Assembly (NCBI GenBank): GCA_902797795.1
Contig: CADBUF010000046.1
Location: 1-42,158 of the forward strand
Direction of reading: 5' to 3'
From: an uncultured Erysipelotrichaceae bacterium
GTDB lineage: Bacteria; Bacillota_I; Bacilli_A; RFN20; CAG-826
Length of the DNA stretch: 42,158 nt
The notes below the pieces were generated by a model. The model did not search any database and was not told the origin of the DNA. It saw only the letters and a program-made list of their open reading frames with translations. Positions 9,918-18,013 of the stretch are shown in pieces (the stretch's first letter is position 1; every line of letters starts with the position of its first letter). The position numbers and the translations under genes are program-made.

Positions 9918-10856
9918 TTATTTCAACACACAATTTAAGAGGTTTTGATTACCATTCACAAACGATTTATAGTCCATGCGATTTTTGCCTTCTTTTTGAA
10001 GTTCAAGAAGAGCGATAATTCCATCTTTAACTTGTAGGTGTAGGCCGTTTTTATCAGCTTTAACGATTTCTCCAACCTCGCCAATAACATCAGACGAATT
10101 AACCTTCGCTTTATAGATTTTGAGTTTTAACTCATTAAGATATAAATACGCTCCAGGAACATCACTAAGAGCACGTATTTGGCCAATAATTTCTTCTTTG
10201 CTTTTATTTAGATCAATTTTTTCTTCTTCTGGTTTTATAGATGGAGCAAAGGTCACTAGACTCTCATCTTGTGGTTCGCCAGGTAATTTTCCTTGAACGT
10301 ATAAAGGAAGAGCCCTCATAGATAAAGATAGAGCTGCTTCACCCATCTTTTTAAATAGAGAAGTTGAATTATCATTCTCATCAATTAACACTTCTTCTTT
10401 AGCGTACATCTCTCCGGCGTCCATCTCTTTAACCATTTTCATAAGAGTCATACCAGTAACTTTTTCATTATTTAATAATGCATATTGTATTGGAGCGGCT
10501 CCACGATATTTTGGAAGTAAACTTCCATGAAGATTTAAACATCCTAAAGATGGGATATCTAATAATCCTTGAGGAACGATTTGACCATACGCTAAAGTGA
10601 GAATCAAATCAGGTTTTAATTCATTGACGAATTCGTACTCTTTACGAATTTTCATAGGTTGATAAACTGGAATATTATATTTTTGGGCAATAACCTTAGT
10701 TGGGACTGGAGTTAAAACTTTTTTACGACCAGTAGGACGGTCAGGTTGAGCAATAAGAGCGACAATCTGATATCCGTTTAAAACAAGCCCCTCAAGCACC
10801 CTTGCGGAGATTTCTGGCGTTCCCATAAAAATTATTCTTGTCTTCTTAATATCCAT
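9918..10856 (-). CDS. fmt: Methionyl-tRNA formyltransferase
   Basis: Formylates initiator Met-tRNA using 10-formyltetrahydrofolate. 312 residues, normal length. Catalytic residues N108, H110 and D146 are present (CLNLHGSLLPKYRG and KEMDAG contexts), as is the SLLPKYRGAAPIQ signature; a C-terminal OB-like tRNA-binding domain follows. Head of an fmt-helicase unit. Start at 10856 gives the family-typical short lead before IIFMGTPE. A formylated initiator tRNA is relevant here because several genes look leaderless. Confidence 0.96.
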   Translation of the reverse strand: MDIKKTRIIFMGTPEISARVLEGLVLNGYQIVALIAQPDRPTGRKKVLTPVPTKVIAQKYNIPVYQPMKIRKEYEFVNELKPDLILTLAYGQIVPQGLLDIPSLGCLNLHGSLLPKYRGAAPIQYALLNNEKVTGMTLMKMVKEMDAGEMYAKEEVLIDENDNSTSLFKKMGEAALSLSMRALPLYVQGKLPGEPQDESLVTFAPSIKPEEEKIDLNKSKEEIIGQIRALSDVPGAYLYLNELKLKIYKAKVNSSDVIGEVGEIVKADKNGLHLQVKDGIIALLELQKEGKNRMDYKSFVNGNQNLLNCVLK

Positions 10857-10879
10857 ATATCTTTGATATACCGTAAAAT

Positions 10880-10908
10880 ATTATACTTTGATTTCGTTTC
10901 TATCACAA
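10880..10908 (-). promoter_or_regulatory. Promoter of fmt
   Basis: Minus strand -35 TTGTGA (10908-10903), 17 bp spacer, -10 TATAAT (10885-10880). Leader to the ATG about 17 nt, no clear Shine-Dalgarno. Faces the yfcE promoter in the same 79-bp divergent gap. Confidence 0.72.
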
Positions 10909-10913
10909 AACAA

Positions 10914-10927
10914 ATAATATATATTAT
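10914..10927 (+). promoter_or_regulatory. Palindrome with -10 box of the yfcE-like gene; leaderless layout
   Basis: A perfect 14-bp palindrome ATAATATATATTAT. Its right arm contains TATTAT (10922-10927), a possible -10 box 8 nt before the ATG at 10936. No ribosome site precedes the ATG and no good -35 was found, so the promoter call is weaker than for ftsK or rsmF. Confidence 0.4.
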
Positions 10928-10935
10928 AAGTAATT

Positions 10936-11394
10936 ATGAAATTCTTAGTGGTCTCTGATAGTCACGGAAACGATGAAATCTTACAAGATTTATATTCCCA
11001 ATACCCAAACATGGACTATTATTTGCACGCTGGAGATAGTCAATCTTCTTCGATGGTTATTTACCCGTTTGATTCAGTATATGGAAACTGTGATTTCTAT
11101 GATTTTGATCGATGTCGAAGAATTAAAACTCCTTTAGGAGATGTATTTATGAAGCACTTCCCAACCCTTAATTCTATTGAGGCTAAAGGTGTTAAATTTT
11201 TCATTCATGGACACACTCATAGATATAGCCTAAAAGAAGAAGACGGAATCATAATTATTTGTCCGGGGTCTATTTCTATTCCAAGAGATGGAACAATCGG
11301 AACTTATGTCATTATGGACATAGACGAAAAAGAAGCGGAGATTAATGTTTATGAGTTAAACTCAAAAAACATTCTCACCTCCATAAAAATATAG
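10936..11394 (+). CDS. YfcE/MJ0936-type metallophosphoesterase
   Basis: 152-residue calcineurin-like phosphodiesterase of the small YfcE/YsnB group. Metal ligands: D8 and H10 (SDSHG), D33 (AGD), N52 (GNCD at 51-54), and the C-terminal HGHTHR. The middle motif, usually THGH, reads MKHFP: the first His, a metal ligand, is kept but the second is lost. Substrate unknown; family members hydrolyse phosphodiesters in vitro. Starts 8 nt after a -10-like box without a ribosome site. A 34-nt gap leads to the acyl-AMP ligase gene, so they may be cotranscribed. Confidence 0.88.
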   Translation: MKFLVVSDSHGNDEILQDLYSQYPNMDYYLHAGDSQSSSMVIYPFDSVYGNCDFYDFDRCRRIKTPLGDVFMKHFPTLNSIEAKGVKFFIHGHTHRYSLKEEDGIIIICPGSISIPRDGTIGTYVIMDIDEKEAEINVYELNSKNILTSIKI

Positions 11395-11428
11395 TAAGAT
11401 TAGAAATTGGAAAGTAGGTCTACATTAT

Positions 11429-13426
11429 ATGTATCCTGAATATAAAAAGGTCAAAGAGAAATGCGCAGAAGCTAATCTGCTCAAGAGTACTTCAAGGACC
11501 ATGGAAGACATTTTTGTCTTGTCCACAAAAAGAAATGAGAAGAGAATCGCTGTCACTTATATCAACGCAAAAGGCAAAAAGAAAAAATATAAATATTCTT
11601 TGTTTAGAAAACACGCCTTTGAAATCGCTTCAATCTTATCAAATTTCATGATTCAAAAACCCAAAAATGTTCCAATCGTTTTAAAAGCTGCAAACGGACC
11701 ACACTGGGGAGAAATATTCTGGGCTATCTTAATGAGTGGATATAAGCCACTATTAATTAATGCTCGTACTTCAAAAGAAGGAACAGATAATCTTATCGCT
11801 CAAGGAAAGGCTATTGCCATCATTACTGATGACAACTTTGAATATGATGTTCCAAAGTTTTCTTTGAAAGATATTTTAGAAGAGCAACATACTTATGATT
11901 TTGCCCCAAACTGGGAAAACGAAGTAATCTTCTGCTCAAGTGGAACTACTGGTAATGTCAAACTTATGGTCTTTAACGGAGAAAATCTCTGCAATCAAAT
12001 TGAAGCCGCTTTAGACTTCCAAGAAACAAGCAAAGACCTATTATATCCAAAATCAATGGGAGAACTAAAAGTTCTCGCAATGATTCCTTTTCATCATATC
12101 TTTGGCTTTATTGCTACTTTCTTATGGTATTTCTATTTCGGTGCGAACTTTGTTTTTGTCCGCTCATTAGCCCCATCTGAAGTTCAATCTGTCTCACAAA
12201 AATTCAAAGTTACTCACGTTTTCTCTGTCCCACTATTCTGGGATTCCTTGGCCCAAGGTTTAGAGAGAAAGTTAGCCTTAGAAAGCGAATCTAAAAGAGG
12301 ATATATCGACAAATTAATCGGATATAACACCGGTAAAATTTCTCGTGAAGAAGCTGGTCCATATAAGACAGTTCAAAACGTCATTCAAAAGAAATTATTA
12401 GGAAATCATGTCCGCTTCTGTATTTCTGGAGGTGGATATCTTGATAGCAAGACCCAAACCACAATTAACGGTATCGGTTATCCATTGTATAATGGATACG
12501 GAATGACCGAAATCGGCATTACTTCCGTTGAACTATCTCCTCAAGTTGAGATGAGATTAAAGGGTAGTATCGGTATTCCTTTCCATGGAGTGAATTATAA
12601 AATTAAGCCAAATGGAAAAGGTAAAAACACTGGTGAATTATTCGTTAAAAGTGGCATTACTCATGTAAGAGAAATCATTGGTGGAGTTGAAAAGTCCGTC
12701 ACCTTAGATGAAGAGGGATATTTCGCAACTGGTGATATCGCTGAAGTTGACGCTACAAATAGATATTATTTGAAGGGTCGTATTAAAGACATCATCATCA
12801 ATTCTGATGGTGAAAATATCTTCCCTGATGAACTTGAGATTTATTTCAAAGGTGTGAAAAACGTTTTGAACGTTTGTGTTCTTGGAATTGACCAAAAAGG
12901 TTCTAAAAATCAAAAGGTAGTCTGCGCTGTTGAAATTAATAACAGTATCTCCGAATCAGAAATTGAAACTCTTAAAGAAGAGATGAAGAAAATTGGACAA
13001 GACTTACCAAAAGGAACAAAGATCACTGATTTCTATTTCTGTAGAAAGAAACTTCCGGTTGCTAATAACATGAAAGTCAAACGTTTCGTTGTTAAAGAAG
13101 CAATTGAATCGTTCTCTGACGATTACATTTCTTTCGATTTTAAGAAAGAAAAGAAGAACAAAAAAGTTTTCTCAGAAGAAGTCAAAACTAAAGTTCTTGA
13201 ACCAATGAGAGCAATCTTCTCTAAGATTTTAATCTTACCTCAATTCAAAATCGATGATGATGGTCACTGGATTAATGATTTAGGCGGAGACTCTATGAGT
13301 TATGTCGAACTTCTCACCACTGTTCAAGATTCATTTAAAGTGACAATCCCAGAAGAACTATATGGCAAATTGGCAACCGTCAATGATTTCACTGAAGAAG
13401 TTGCCAAACTCTTAAAGATAAAATAA
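11429..13426 (+). CDS. Acyl-AMP ligase (AMP-binding, class I adenylate-forming) fused to an acyl/peptidyl carrier protein domain
   Basis: 665 residues. Residues about 20-560 are an ANL-superfamily adenylating enzyme: P-loop SSGTTGNVK (170-178), PFHHIFGF (220-227), YNGYGMTE (354-361), ATGD (433-436), GRIKDIIINSDGENIFP (450-466) and a candidate catalytic Lys near 549 (NNMKVKR). Residues about 585-665 are a carrier domain with the phosphopantetheine serine in GGDS (S622) followed by a typical acidic helix. The enzyme should activate a carboxylic acid as acyl-AMP and load it on its own carrier arm; a fatty acid is the best guess. No condensation, reductase or thioesterase domain, so the acyl group must be taken by another protein. 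AAGTAGGT, nine nt before the ATG, serves as ribosome site. Confidence 0.85.
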   Translation: MYPEYKKVKEKCAEANLLKSTSRTMEDIFVLSTKRNEKRIAVTYINAKGKKKKYKYSLFRKHAFEIASILSNFMIQKPKNVPIVLKAANGPHWGEIFWAILMSGYKPLLINARTSKEGTDNLIAQGKAIAIITDDNFEYDVPKFSLKDILEEQHTYDFAPNWENEVIFCSSGTTGNVKLMVFNGENLCNQIEAALDFQETSKDLLYPKSMGELKVLAMIPFHHIFGFIATFLWYFYFGANFVFVRSLAPSEVQSVSQKFKVTHVFSVPLFWDSLAQGLERKLALESESKRGYIDKLIGYNTGKISREEAGPYKTVQNVIQKKLLGNHVRFCISGGGYLDSKTQTTINGIGYPLYNGYGMTEIGITSVELSPQVEMRLKGSIGIPFHGVNYKIKPNGKGKNTGELFVKSGITHVREIIGGVEKSVTLDEEGYFATGDIAEVDATNRYYLKGRIKDIIINSDGENIFPDELEIYFKGVKNVLNVCVLGIDQKGSKNQKVVCAVEINNSISESEIETLKEEMKKIGQDLPKGTKITDFYFCRKKLPVANNMKVKRFVVKEAIESFSDDYISFDFKKEKKNKKVFSEEVKTKVLEPMRAIFSKILILPQFKIDDDGHWINDLGGDSMSYVELLTTVQDSFKVTIPEELYGKLATVNDFTEEVAKLLKIK

Positions 13427-13439
13427 TAACAAATTATAT

Positions 13440-13468
13440 TTGCATTATTTGTAACTATTTAGTATCAT
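13440..13468 (+). promoter_or_regulatory. Promoter of rpsT
   Basis: -35 TTGCAT (13440-13445), 17 bp spacer, -10 TATCAT (13463-13468). Leader about 25 nt with an AGAAGGAA ribosome site before the ATG at 13500. Confidence 0.65.
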
Positions 13469-13499
13469 TATCGCTGACGCAAAAAAGAAGGAATTAAAT

Positions 13500-13763
13500 A
13501 TGGCAAACATCAAATCACAAATCAAACGTAATCGTACAAACGAAGAAGCTAGAGAAAGAAACAAAGCTGCCAAAAGTGCTATTCGTACTTCCATGAAGAA
13601 AGTAAGAGTTGCAGTTGAAGCTAAAGATTTAGCCAAAGCTGAAGCTGCTTTAGTTGCTGCTTTCAGATTAATTGACAAATCAGTTTCTGATGGTGTCCAA
13701 CACAAAAATACCGCTTCTAGACAAAAGGGCGAATTACAAAGATTAGTCAATTCTTTAAAATAA
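13500..13763 (+). CDS. rpsT: 30S ribosomal protein S20
   Basis: 87 residues, basic, mostly helical, binds 16S rRNA early in 30S assembly. The N-terminus MANIKSQIKRNRTNEEARERN and the Lys/Arg/Ala-rich helices are typical; NTASRQKGELQRLVNSL closes the protein. Own promoter and good ribosome site. It is convergent with holA: stops are two nt apart. Its terminator appears to lie inside holA. The long reading frame opposite it is a shadow of this gene. Confidence 0.97.
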   Translation: MANIKSQIKRNRTNEEARERNKAAKSAIRTSMKKVRVAVEAKDLAKAEAALVAAFRLIDKSVSDGVQHKNTASRQKGELQRLVNSLK

Positions 13764-13765
13764 TC

Positions 13766-14743
13766 TTATTGCGTTTTAAATTTTAACAAAAACAATTCAA
13801 AAGCATAATAGCGGTCCACAAGACCGCTTTTTATGTCTAAATCTAATTGATATAAGTCGTTTAAGGTGTTATGAATTGTGCTATCGGAAATACGATAAAC
13901 GTATTTAGAAAGAATATACACTCTTCCTGGTTTGATTTTTAATTCACTAGCAATATCTTCTGGAGAAGTTTTCTTTTTCACTAAATAAGAGATCTCATTT
14001 AATAGTCTAAATTGATTGGCTAATTGACTGATAAGAGTTTCAGGACGTGCACCACTGATTTTTAAATCTTTTAATAGCTTAACTGCTTCAGCGTTATTAC
14101 CTTCTAATATTAAATTGAAGATTAAGAAAGTATTGTCCTCTAAAGGACGGGCTACCATTTTGGTCACATCTTTATAACGAATATGGTCAGTATATAAAGT
14201 TAATGTTTGCATAGCGTTAATAAATAAACCAACATCACCATTGGTGCGGCTAGCAAGTTCTAATAAAGCATCGCGGTCAATCTTGATTCCTTTTTTATCA
14301 ACATAGGTTCTAACATATTCGTTCCAACCCTTTTCATCAGGATCGGCAATTTGAACGATTTTAGCGTGCTCTTTAAGCGCTTTAAATAAATCACTTTTTT
14401 CATCGACCTCTGAAGATGTGACAGAAAGAATAAATAAACTTTCTTCAAGGCCACCACTATTAACGAAATTTAAAAGCTCATCAAAATTTTGATCTGCATC
14501 AATTTTGTTCTTTGGTTTTGGTTTGAGTAGAAAATAACAATTTTCTAAAGACACAACTTTCTTCTCGTAACCCAAAGCAACATATTGGCATTCATCAAGC
14601 GCGTCTTGAACAAGGAAATTATTGCCGTCTAATTTAATAAAGTTCAAATCATCTGGCTTTTCATCACCGAGAAAAGAAGCTCCGATTTTTTTGATCTGTG
14701 ACTTTACTGTTGGACCTTGATTACCGTAGATAAAATAAATCAT
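13766..14743 (-). CDS. holA: DNA polymerase III subunit delta
   Basis: Clamp-loader subunit that opens the beta ring. 325 residues with the HolA layout: an N-terminal AAA+-like domain without a functional Walker A (MIYFIYGNQGPTVKSQIKK), ELASRTNGDVGLFINAMQTL in the middle, and the C-terminal collar domain (LANQFRLLNEI, GRVYILSKY). Position next to rpsT and comEC is conserved in Firmicutes. The ATG has no clear ribosome site; TATAAT is 9 nt upstream. Its last ~70 bp overlap the antisense 3' end expected for rpsT mRNA. Confidence 0.93.
   Translation of the reverse strand: MIYFIYGNQGPTVKSQIKKIGASFLGDEKPDDLNFIKLDGNNFLVQDALDECQYVALGYEKKVVSLENCYFLLKPKPKNKIDADQNFDELLNFVNSGGLEESLFILSVTSSEVDEKSDLFKALKEHAKIVQIADPDEKGWNEYVRTYVDKKGIKIDRDALLELASRTNGDVGLFINAMQTLTLYTDHIRYKDVTKMVARPLEDNTFLIFNLILEGNNAEAVKLLKDLKISGARPETLISQLANQFRLLNEISYLVKKKTSPEDIASELKIKPGRVYILSKYVYRISDSTIHNTLNDLYQLDLDIKSGLVDRYYAFELFLLKFKTQ
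13810..13832 (+). terminator. Rho-independent terminator of rpsT, embedded antisense in holA
   Basis: Plus-strand perfect stem AGCGGTC / GACCGCT (13810-13816, 13822-13828) with loop CACAA and then TTTT. On the minus strand no T-run follows, so it works only for rpsT. It lies 47 nt after the rpsT stop, wholly within the 3' coding end of holA. Confidence 0.85.
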
Positions 14744-14752
14744 TTCTCTTAT

Positions 14753-14783
14753 ATTATAATCTTTTTGGCAGTTATGCTGTCAA
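14753..14783 (-). promoter_or_regulatory. Promoter of holA, near-leaderless
   Basis: Minus strand perfect -35 TTGACA (14783-14778). TATAAT at 14758-14753 gives a 19 bp spacer; the overlapping ATTATA at 14760-14755 gives 17 bp. Only 9-11 nt separate the -10 from the holA ATG. The -35 sits in an inverted repeat. Confidence 0.6.
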
Positions 14784-14787
14784 AAAG
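14761..14787. repeat. Inverted repeat between comEC and holA
   Basis: CTTTTTGGCAG, five bases, CTGTCAAAAAG: an 11-bp stem with one G-T pair. Neither strand has a T-run directly after the stem, so it does not look like an intrinsic terminator. It includes the comEC stop codon and the holA -35 box, which makes an operator or mRNA 3'-end stabiliser plausible. Confidence 0.6.
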
Positions 14788-16777
14788 TTATTGTGCTTTC
14801 ATAATCGGTACGTCTAATAGAGACATTATATTTATATAAAATTGCAATAACCTCATTATGAGGATGTCCATAGTAATTGTTTTTACCGCAACTAATAATT
14901 GCTACTTTAGGTTTTAAAAAATTGACAAACACATCAGATGTTGAAGTATTTGAGCCATGATGTCCGACTTTTAAAATGTCACAAGGAATATATTTGTAGT
15001 CTTTCATGATTGCTTCTTCAATCTTTTTAGGGGCATCTCCCATAACTAAATAATCATATTTATCAACATGGAATCCAAGCACCAGTGAGCGGTCATTATC
15101 CTCATCCCACAGCGAAGAATAATTATTATAATTATTAATCGTGATGTTATTAATGGTTAACGGGAAATCTTGGTAACTAGAAACGTATCTATTAACTTTG
15201 AAATTACTCACCAACGAAGTTAAGGCTCCTGAATGATCAAAATCATCATGAGTAGTAATTACCAAATCAAGCTTATATATTTGTCGCTTTTTAAAAAATG
15301 GAATAAGTACATCAGTAGCGACGTCTTTATTTTTTAAACCACCAGTGTCAATTAATATCGCAGTGTTTTTGTAGTGAATTAATGTTGAGTCTCCTTGACC
15401 TACATTTATAAAACTTACATACGATTTTAATCCTTGAAATGGAACTAAATAATATAAAAGAAGAACACTGAAAGATAATATCGAAATTCTACTAATTGGT
15501 TTTAATCGTATTGAAAGAAAATATAATAGTCCAAGGTATAATAATTCGTAAATTAATATCCCCACTTCACTAATCGAGCCAGTATAAATATAAACGCCAT
15601 AATTGTTAATTGCTTTTAAAGAATTAAACATCACGTTCCCATATGTTGATATAAAACCATATATTGGTATTTTCATTAATCCTAAAATCGCTAATAAAAA
15701 TAAGAAAATATATAAAGGTGTAAATAATAACTGTATAGGAAGTGCAAACAAAGATATCTCTGAATAATATTTGATGCTAAAAGGAATAAAGAACCCCATT
15801 ACCGCTAATAGCAAAAATAATGACGACTTCCATTTTTTTGAGAAATGGAAAGAACCTCTTATATATAAAAATATAAGTGGGATGAAATAGGATAAGATAA
15901 ATCCATCTTGCCTAGCTAAATTTGGATCAATGAATAGAAAGGCAATCGCGCTAAAAGAAGTGATTTCTAAATACGAGAATTTTCGCTTTAGAGGGTAATT
16001 ATTGATCCACCTCACTATTTTTAAAGCAAAGAATTTAATGACAATGAATTTAGGAAAAGATAAAACGAATAACGGAGAAAGCAAAAAGACAGCAAATAGA
16101 TGAGCGTATCTCTCATTTTTAATTAATAGTAAGAGCAATTTAAAGACTAAAAGATAAATAAATGAGAGGTAGATTCCGCTACTAGAAACTAGACGCATTA
16201 AATGCATCTCTCTTCCTAAGTCAGTGAATTCACTACTTTTGCTCTCTCCAAATAGCAATGAGCTAATTACTGATCCGGTGTTTTCATCAAATTTTGACAG
16301 GAATTCTTTCTTGAATTTATGAAGCTTAATCGGATTTTCACTTTTAACCTCTATTGACTTATATTTCAATTCATAATAAATCCCTTTTCGATTCAAATAA
16401 TCTTTAAAATCAAATTCTGATTCCAAAGTGGCAAAATCAAGCTCTTTCTTCTCTCCACTAATTAAAAGAACATCACCAATTTCATGACTATGATTTGGTT
16501 CATAGATATACATTTTCTCTAGCGATGAAGAAAAGACGTAATAATTATCTTTAACTTCAACCACCATTCCTTGATAACTTTCTTTATTAAAATCAAATCT
16601 TATGTAGGAAAGGCCAACACCACTCAAGATGAAAATGGACGATAATAGTAAAACCTTTTTCTTAAAGCGAAAAAAGACAAAGATTAATAGAAGAATTAAC
16701 TCAATTATTCCAACAATGAATGAATATCTAATATTTATCCCAATAAATAATGATAAGAATAAAATTAGAACAATCAC
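14780..16777 (-). CDS. comEC: ComEC/Rec2-type DNA uptake channel protein
   Basis: Polytopic inner-membrane protein that passes single-stranded DNA into the cytoplasm in competence. 665 residues: hydrophobic N-terminus, an extracytoplasmic OB-like segment (about 70-140), a long multi-helix Competence domain (about 175-460), and a C-terminal metallo-beta-lactamase-like domain with VGQGDST, the ligands in TTHDDFDHSG and VGHHGSNTS. Begins with GTG overlapping the comEA stop (GTGA), so it is translationally coupled. Complete and apparently intact, suggesting that DNA uptake may be functional. comEB, often between comEA and comEC, is absent. Confidence 0.93.
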   Translation of the reverse strand: MIVLILFLSLFIGINIRYSFIVGIIELILLLIFVFFRFKKKVLLLSSIFILSGVGLSYIRFDFNKESYQGMVVEVKDNYYVFSSSLEKMYIYEPNHSHEIGDVLLISGEKKELDFATLESEFDFKDYLNRKGIYYELKYKSIEVKSENPIKLHKFKKEFLSKFDENTGSVISSLLFGESKSSEFTDLGREMHLMRLVSSSGIYLSFIYLLVFKLLLLLIKNERYAHLFAVFLLSPLFVLSFPKFIVIKFFALKIVRWINNYPLKRKFSYLEITSFSAIAFLFIDPNLARQDGFILSYFIPLIFLYIRGSFHFSKKWKSSLFLLLAVMGFFIPFSIKYYSEISLFALPIQLLFTPLYIFLFLLAILGLMKIPIYGFISTYGNVMFNSLKAINNYGVYIYTGSISEVGILIYELLYLGLLYFLSIRLKPISRISILSFSVLLLYYLVPFQGLKSYVSFINVGQGDSTLIHYKNTAILIDTGGLKNKDVATDVLIPFFKKRQIYKLDLVITTHDDFDHSGALTSLVSNFKVNRYVSSYQDFPLTINNITINNYNNYSSLWDEDNDRSLVLGFHVDKYDYLVMGDAPKKIEEAIMKDYKYIPCDILKVGHHGSNTSTSDVFVNFLKPKVAIISCGKNNYYGHPHNEVIAILYKYNVSIRRTDYESTITF

Positions 16778-17310
16778 GCGTGTAGAATTACATAATTACG
16801 TATTTTTCGATAAGTAGCATTACCGATGCCATAAACTTCCATTAATTGCTCTAAAGACGAAAATAAGCCGTGTTCTGTCCTATGAGTAACAATGGAATTA
16901 GCAATTGTTGAAGTAATGCCGTTAACAGTCGCTAATGTCTCAGCGGTATCATTGTTGACATTAGCCTTTTCAACTTCACTCATATTGCATAAATCAGTAG
17001 AGTCGTATTTAGAAGCGATGTAATAAGTCATCCCATTTGTTAATAGAGTGCTCTCATAAAAGGCTCTCTCGTCTGCATTATTAGTTAATCCGCCAGCAGT
17101 ATTAATGAGATCACCCATCGTTGCTCCTTGATTCATCGTATATTTACCAGCGATGAATATTTCTCCTTCAATGGAGACTGAAAATGTGTTTGTGGCAACT
17201 TCCGTTACCTGAGCGTCAGTCGAAGTAATGCCAATATTTGGATCAAGAACCAAAAAGGCCGCAACAACCGCTATTGTGACAACGATAACGCCAATAAGAA
17301 CTTTAATCAT
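16774..17310 (-). CDS. comEA: ComEA-like DNA receptor
   Basis: Membrane-anchored double-stranded DNA-binding receptor for transformation. 178 residues: N-terminal transmembrane anchor (about 3-23), linker, SLBB domain (about 42-100) and tandem helix-hairpin-helix DNA-binding domain (about 115-175: VNNDTAETLATVNGI, VYGIGNATYRKI). Strong GAGGAGG ribosome site. Overlaps comEC by four bases. The pair supports natural competence or DNA scavenging. Confidence 0.93.
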   Translation of the reverse strand: MIKVLIGVIVVTIAVVAAFLVLDPNIGITSTDAQVTEVATNTFSVSIEGEIFIAGKYTMNQGATMGDLINTAGGLTNNADERAFYESTLLTNGMTYYIASKYDSTDLCNMSEVEKANVNNDTAETLATVNGITSTIANSIVTHRTEHGLFSSLEQLMEVYGIGNATYRKIRNYVILHA

Positions 17311-17361
17311 AATTCTTATACCTCCTCACTTATTTAATAGTGGCTATCCTCAAAATTTTTT

Positions 17362-17391
17362 AAAAAAAATGAAGATACTTTCGTACCTTCA
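17362..17391 (-). terminator. Terminator of greA
   Basis: Minus-strand nine-pair stem TGAAGGTAC / GTATCTTCA (one G-U) closed by a GAAA tetraloop and followed by eight T. Clear intrinsic terminator 30 nt after the greA stop; it also insulates comEA. Confidence 0.92.
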
Positions 17392-17421
17392 CTATTTTTA
17401 TAAACTTTTAATTTATATAAA

Positions 17422-17901
17422 TTAAGCGCCGATTTTTACAATTTCAACTTTGTAATTTTTCTTTGCTTTGACTTCGACAACTTCGCCAACAGCTTTACCG
17501 ATTAAAGCTTCGCCAAGAGGACAGACATTAGAGATCTTATTGCTGAATGGATTGCTCTCAACTGTACCGACAATCATGTATTTGCCTTCTTTACCAGTTT
17601 CTAAGAATCTAACCGTGACAGTTGAACCTAAAGCAACTTTTCCTTCTTTTCTTTTTGAACCTTTTTCATCATCGATTAATTCGAAGTTAGAAAGAATATC
17701 TTCAATTTCTTTAATACGACCTTCAACTTCAGCTTGTCTATTTCTTGCTGCATCATAGTCGGCGTTTTCACTCAAGTCACCTTGAGCACGAGCTTCTGCT
17801 AATTGTTTTTTGACGTCTTCACGAGCGTCATCGATTAAATATCTAAGTTCTTTTTCAAGAGCTTCTTTACCAGCTTTAGTTAATTTGATTTTATCTGCCA
17901 T
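17422..17901 (-). CDS. greA: Transcription elongation factor GreA
   Basis: Rescues backtracked RNA polymerase by stimulating transcript cleavage. 159 residues: N-terminal antiparallel coiled coil with the acidic tip residues D42 and E45 (GDLSENADY), and the C-terminal FKBP-like domain (VTVRFLETGKEGKYMIVG, LGEALIGKAVGE). Monocistronic: promoter upstream and strong terminator downstream. AGAGGTG ribosome site before the ATG. Confidence 0.97.
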   Translation of the reverse strand: MADKIKLTKAGKEALEKELRYLIDDAREDVKKQLAEARAQGDLSENADYDAARNRQAEVEGRIKEIEDILSNFELIDDEKGSKRKEGKVALGSTVTVRFLETGKEGKYMIVGTVESNPFSNKISNVCPLGEALIGKAVGEVVEVKAKKNYKVEIVKIGA

Positions 17902-17927
17902 AATTACACCTCTAATTAATGTCGAAC

Positions 17928-17960
17928 GTTATTATACCAATAACGAACCGCATATTCCAA
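17928..17960 (-). promoter_or_regulatory. Promoter of greA
   Basis: Minus strand TATAAT in the region 17936-17931 with a TTGGAA-like -35 about 18 bp further upstream. A leader of roughly 25 nt carries a ribosome site. Shares the divergent gap with the chromate-transporter genes. Confidence 0.55.
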
Positions 17961-17998
17961 TAATTATTTTGTGGATTTAATTATATTACTCAATCTTA

Positions 17999-18004
17999 TA
18001 TAAT
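17999..18004 (+). promoter_or_regulatory. -10 box of the chromate-transporter pair, near-leaderless
   Basis: TATAAT 9 nt before the ATG at 18014. No ribosome site and only a weak -35. An in-frame GTG at 18008 would lie 3 nt after the -10, upstream of any normal transcription start, which argues for the ATG. Confidence 0.45.
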
Positions 18005-18013
18005 TGAGTGGCG

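Noticed and set aside
10857-10885. fmt as another leaderless gene
   Set aside because: The -10 is 23 nt from the ATG, giving a leader of about 17 nt even though no Shine-Dalgarno is clear.
13445-13750. 101-codon frame opposite rpsT
   Set aside because: Fully antisense to a certain ribosomal protein gene, no family resemblance, no ribosome site.
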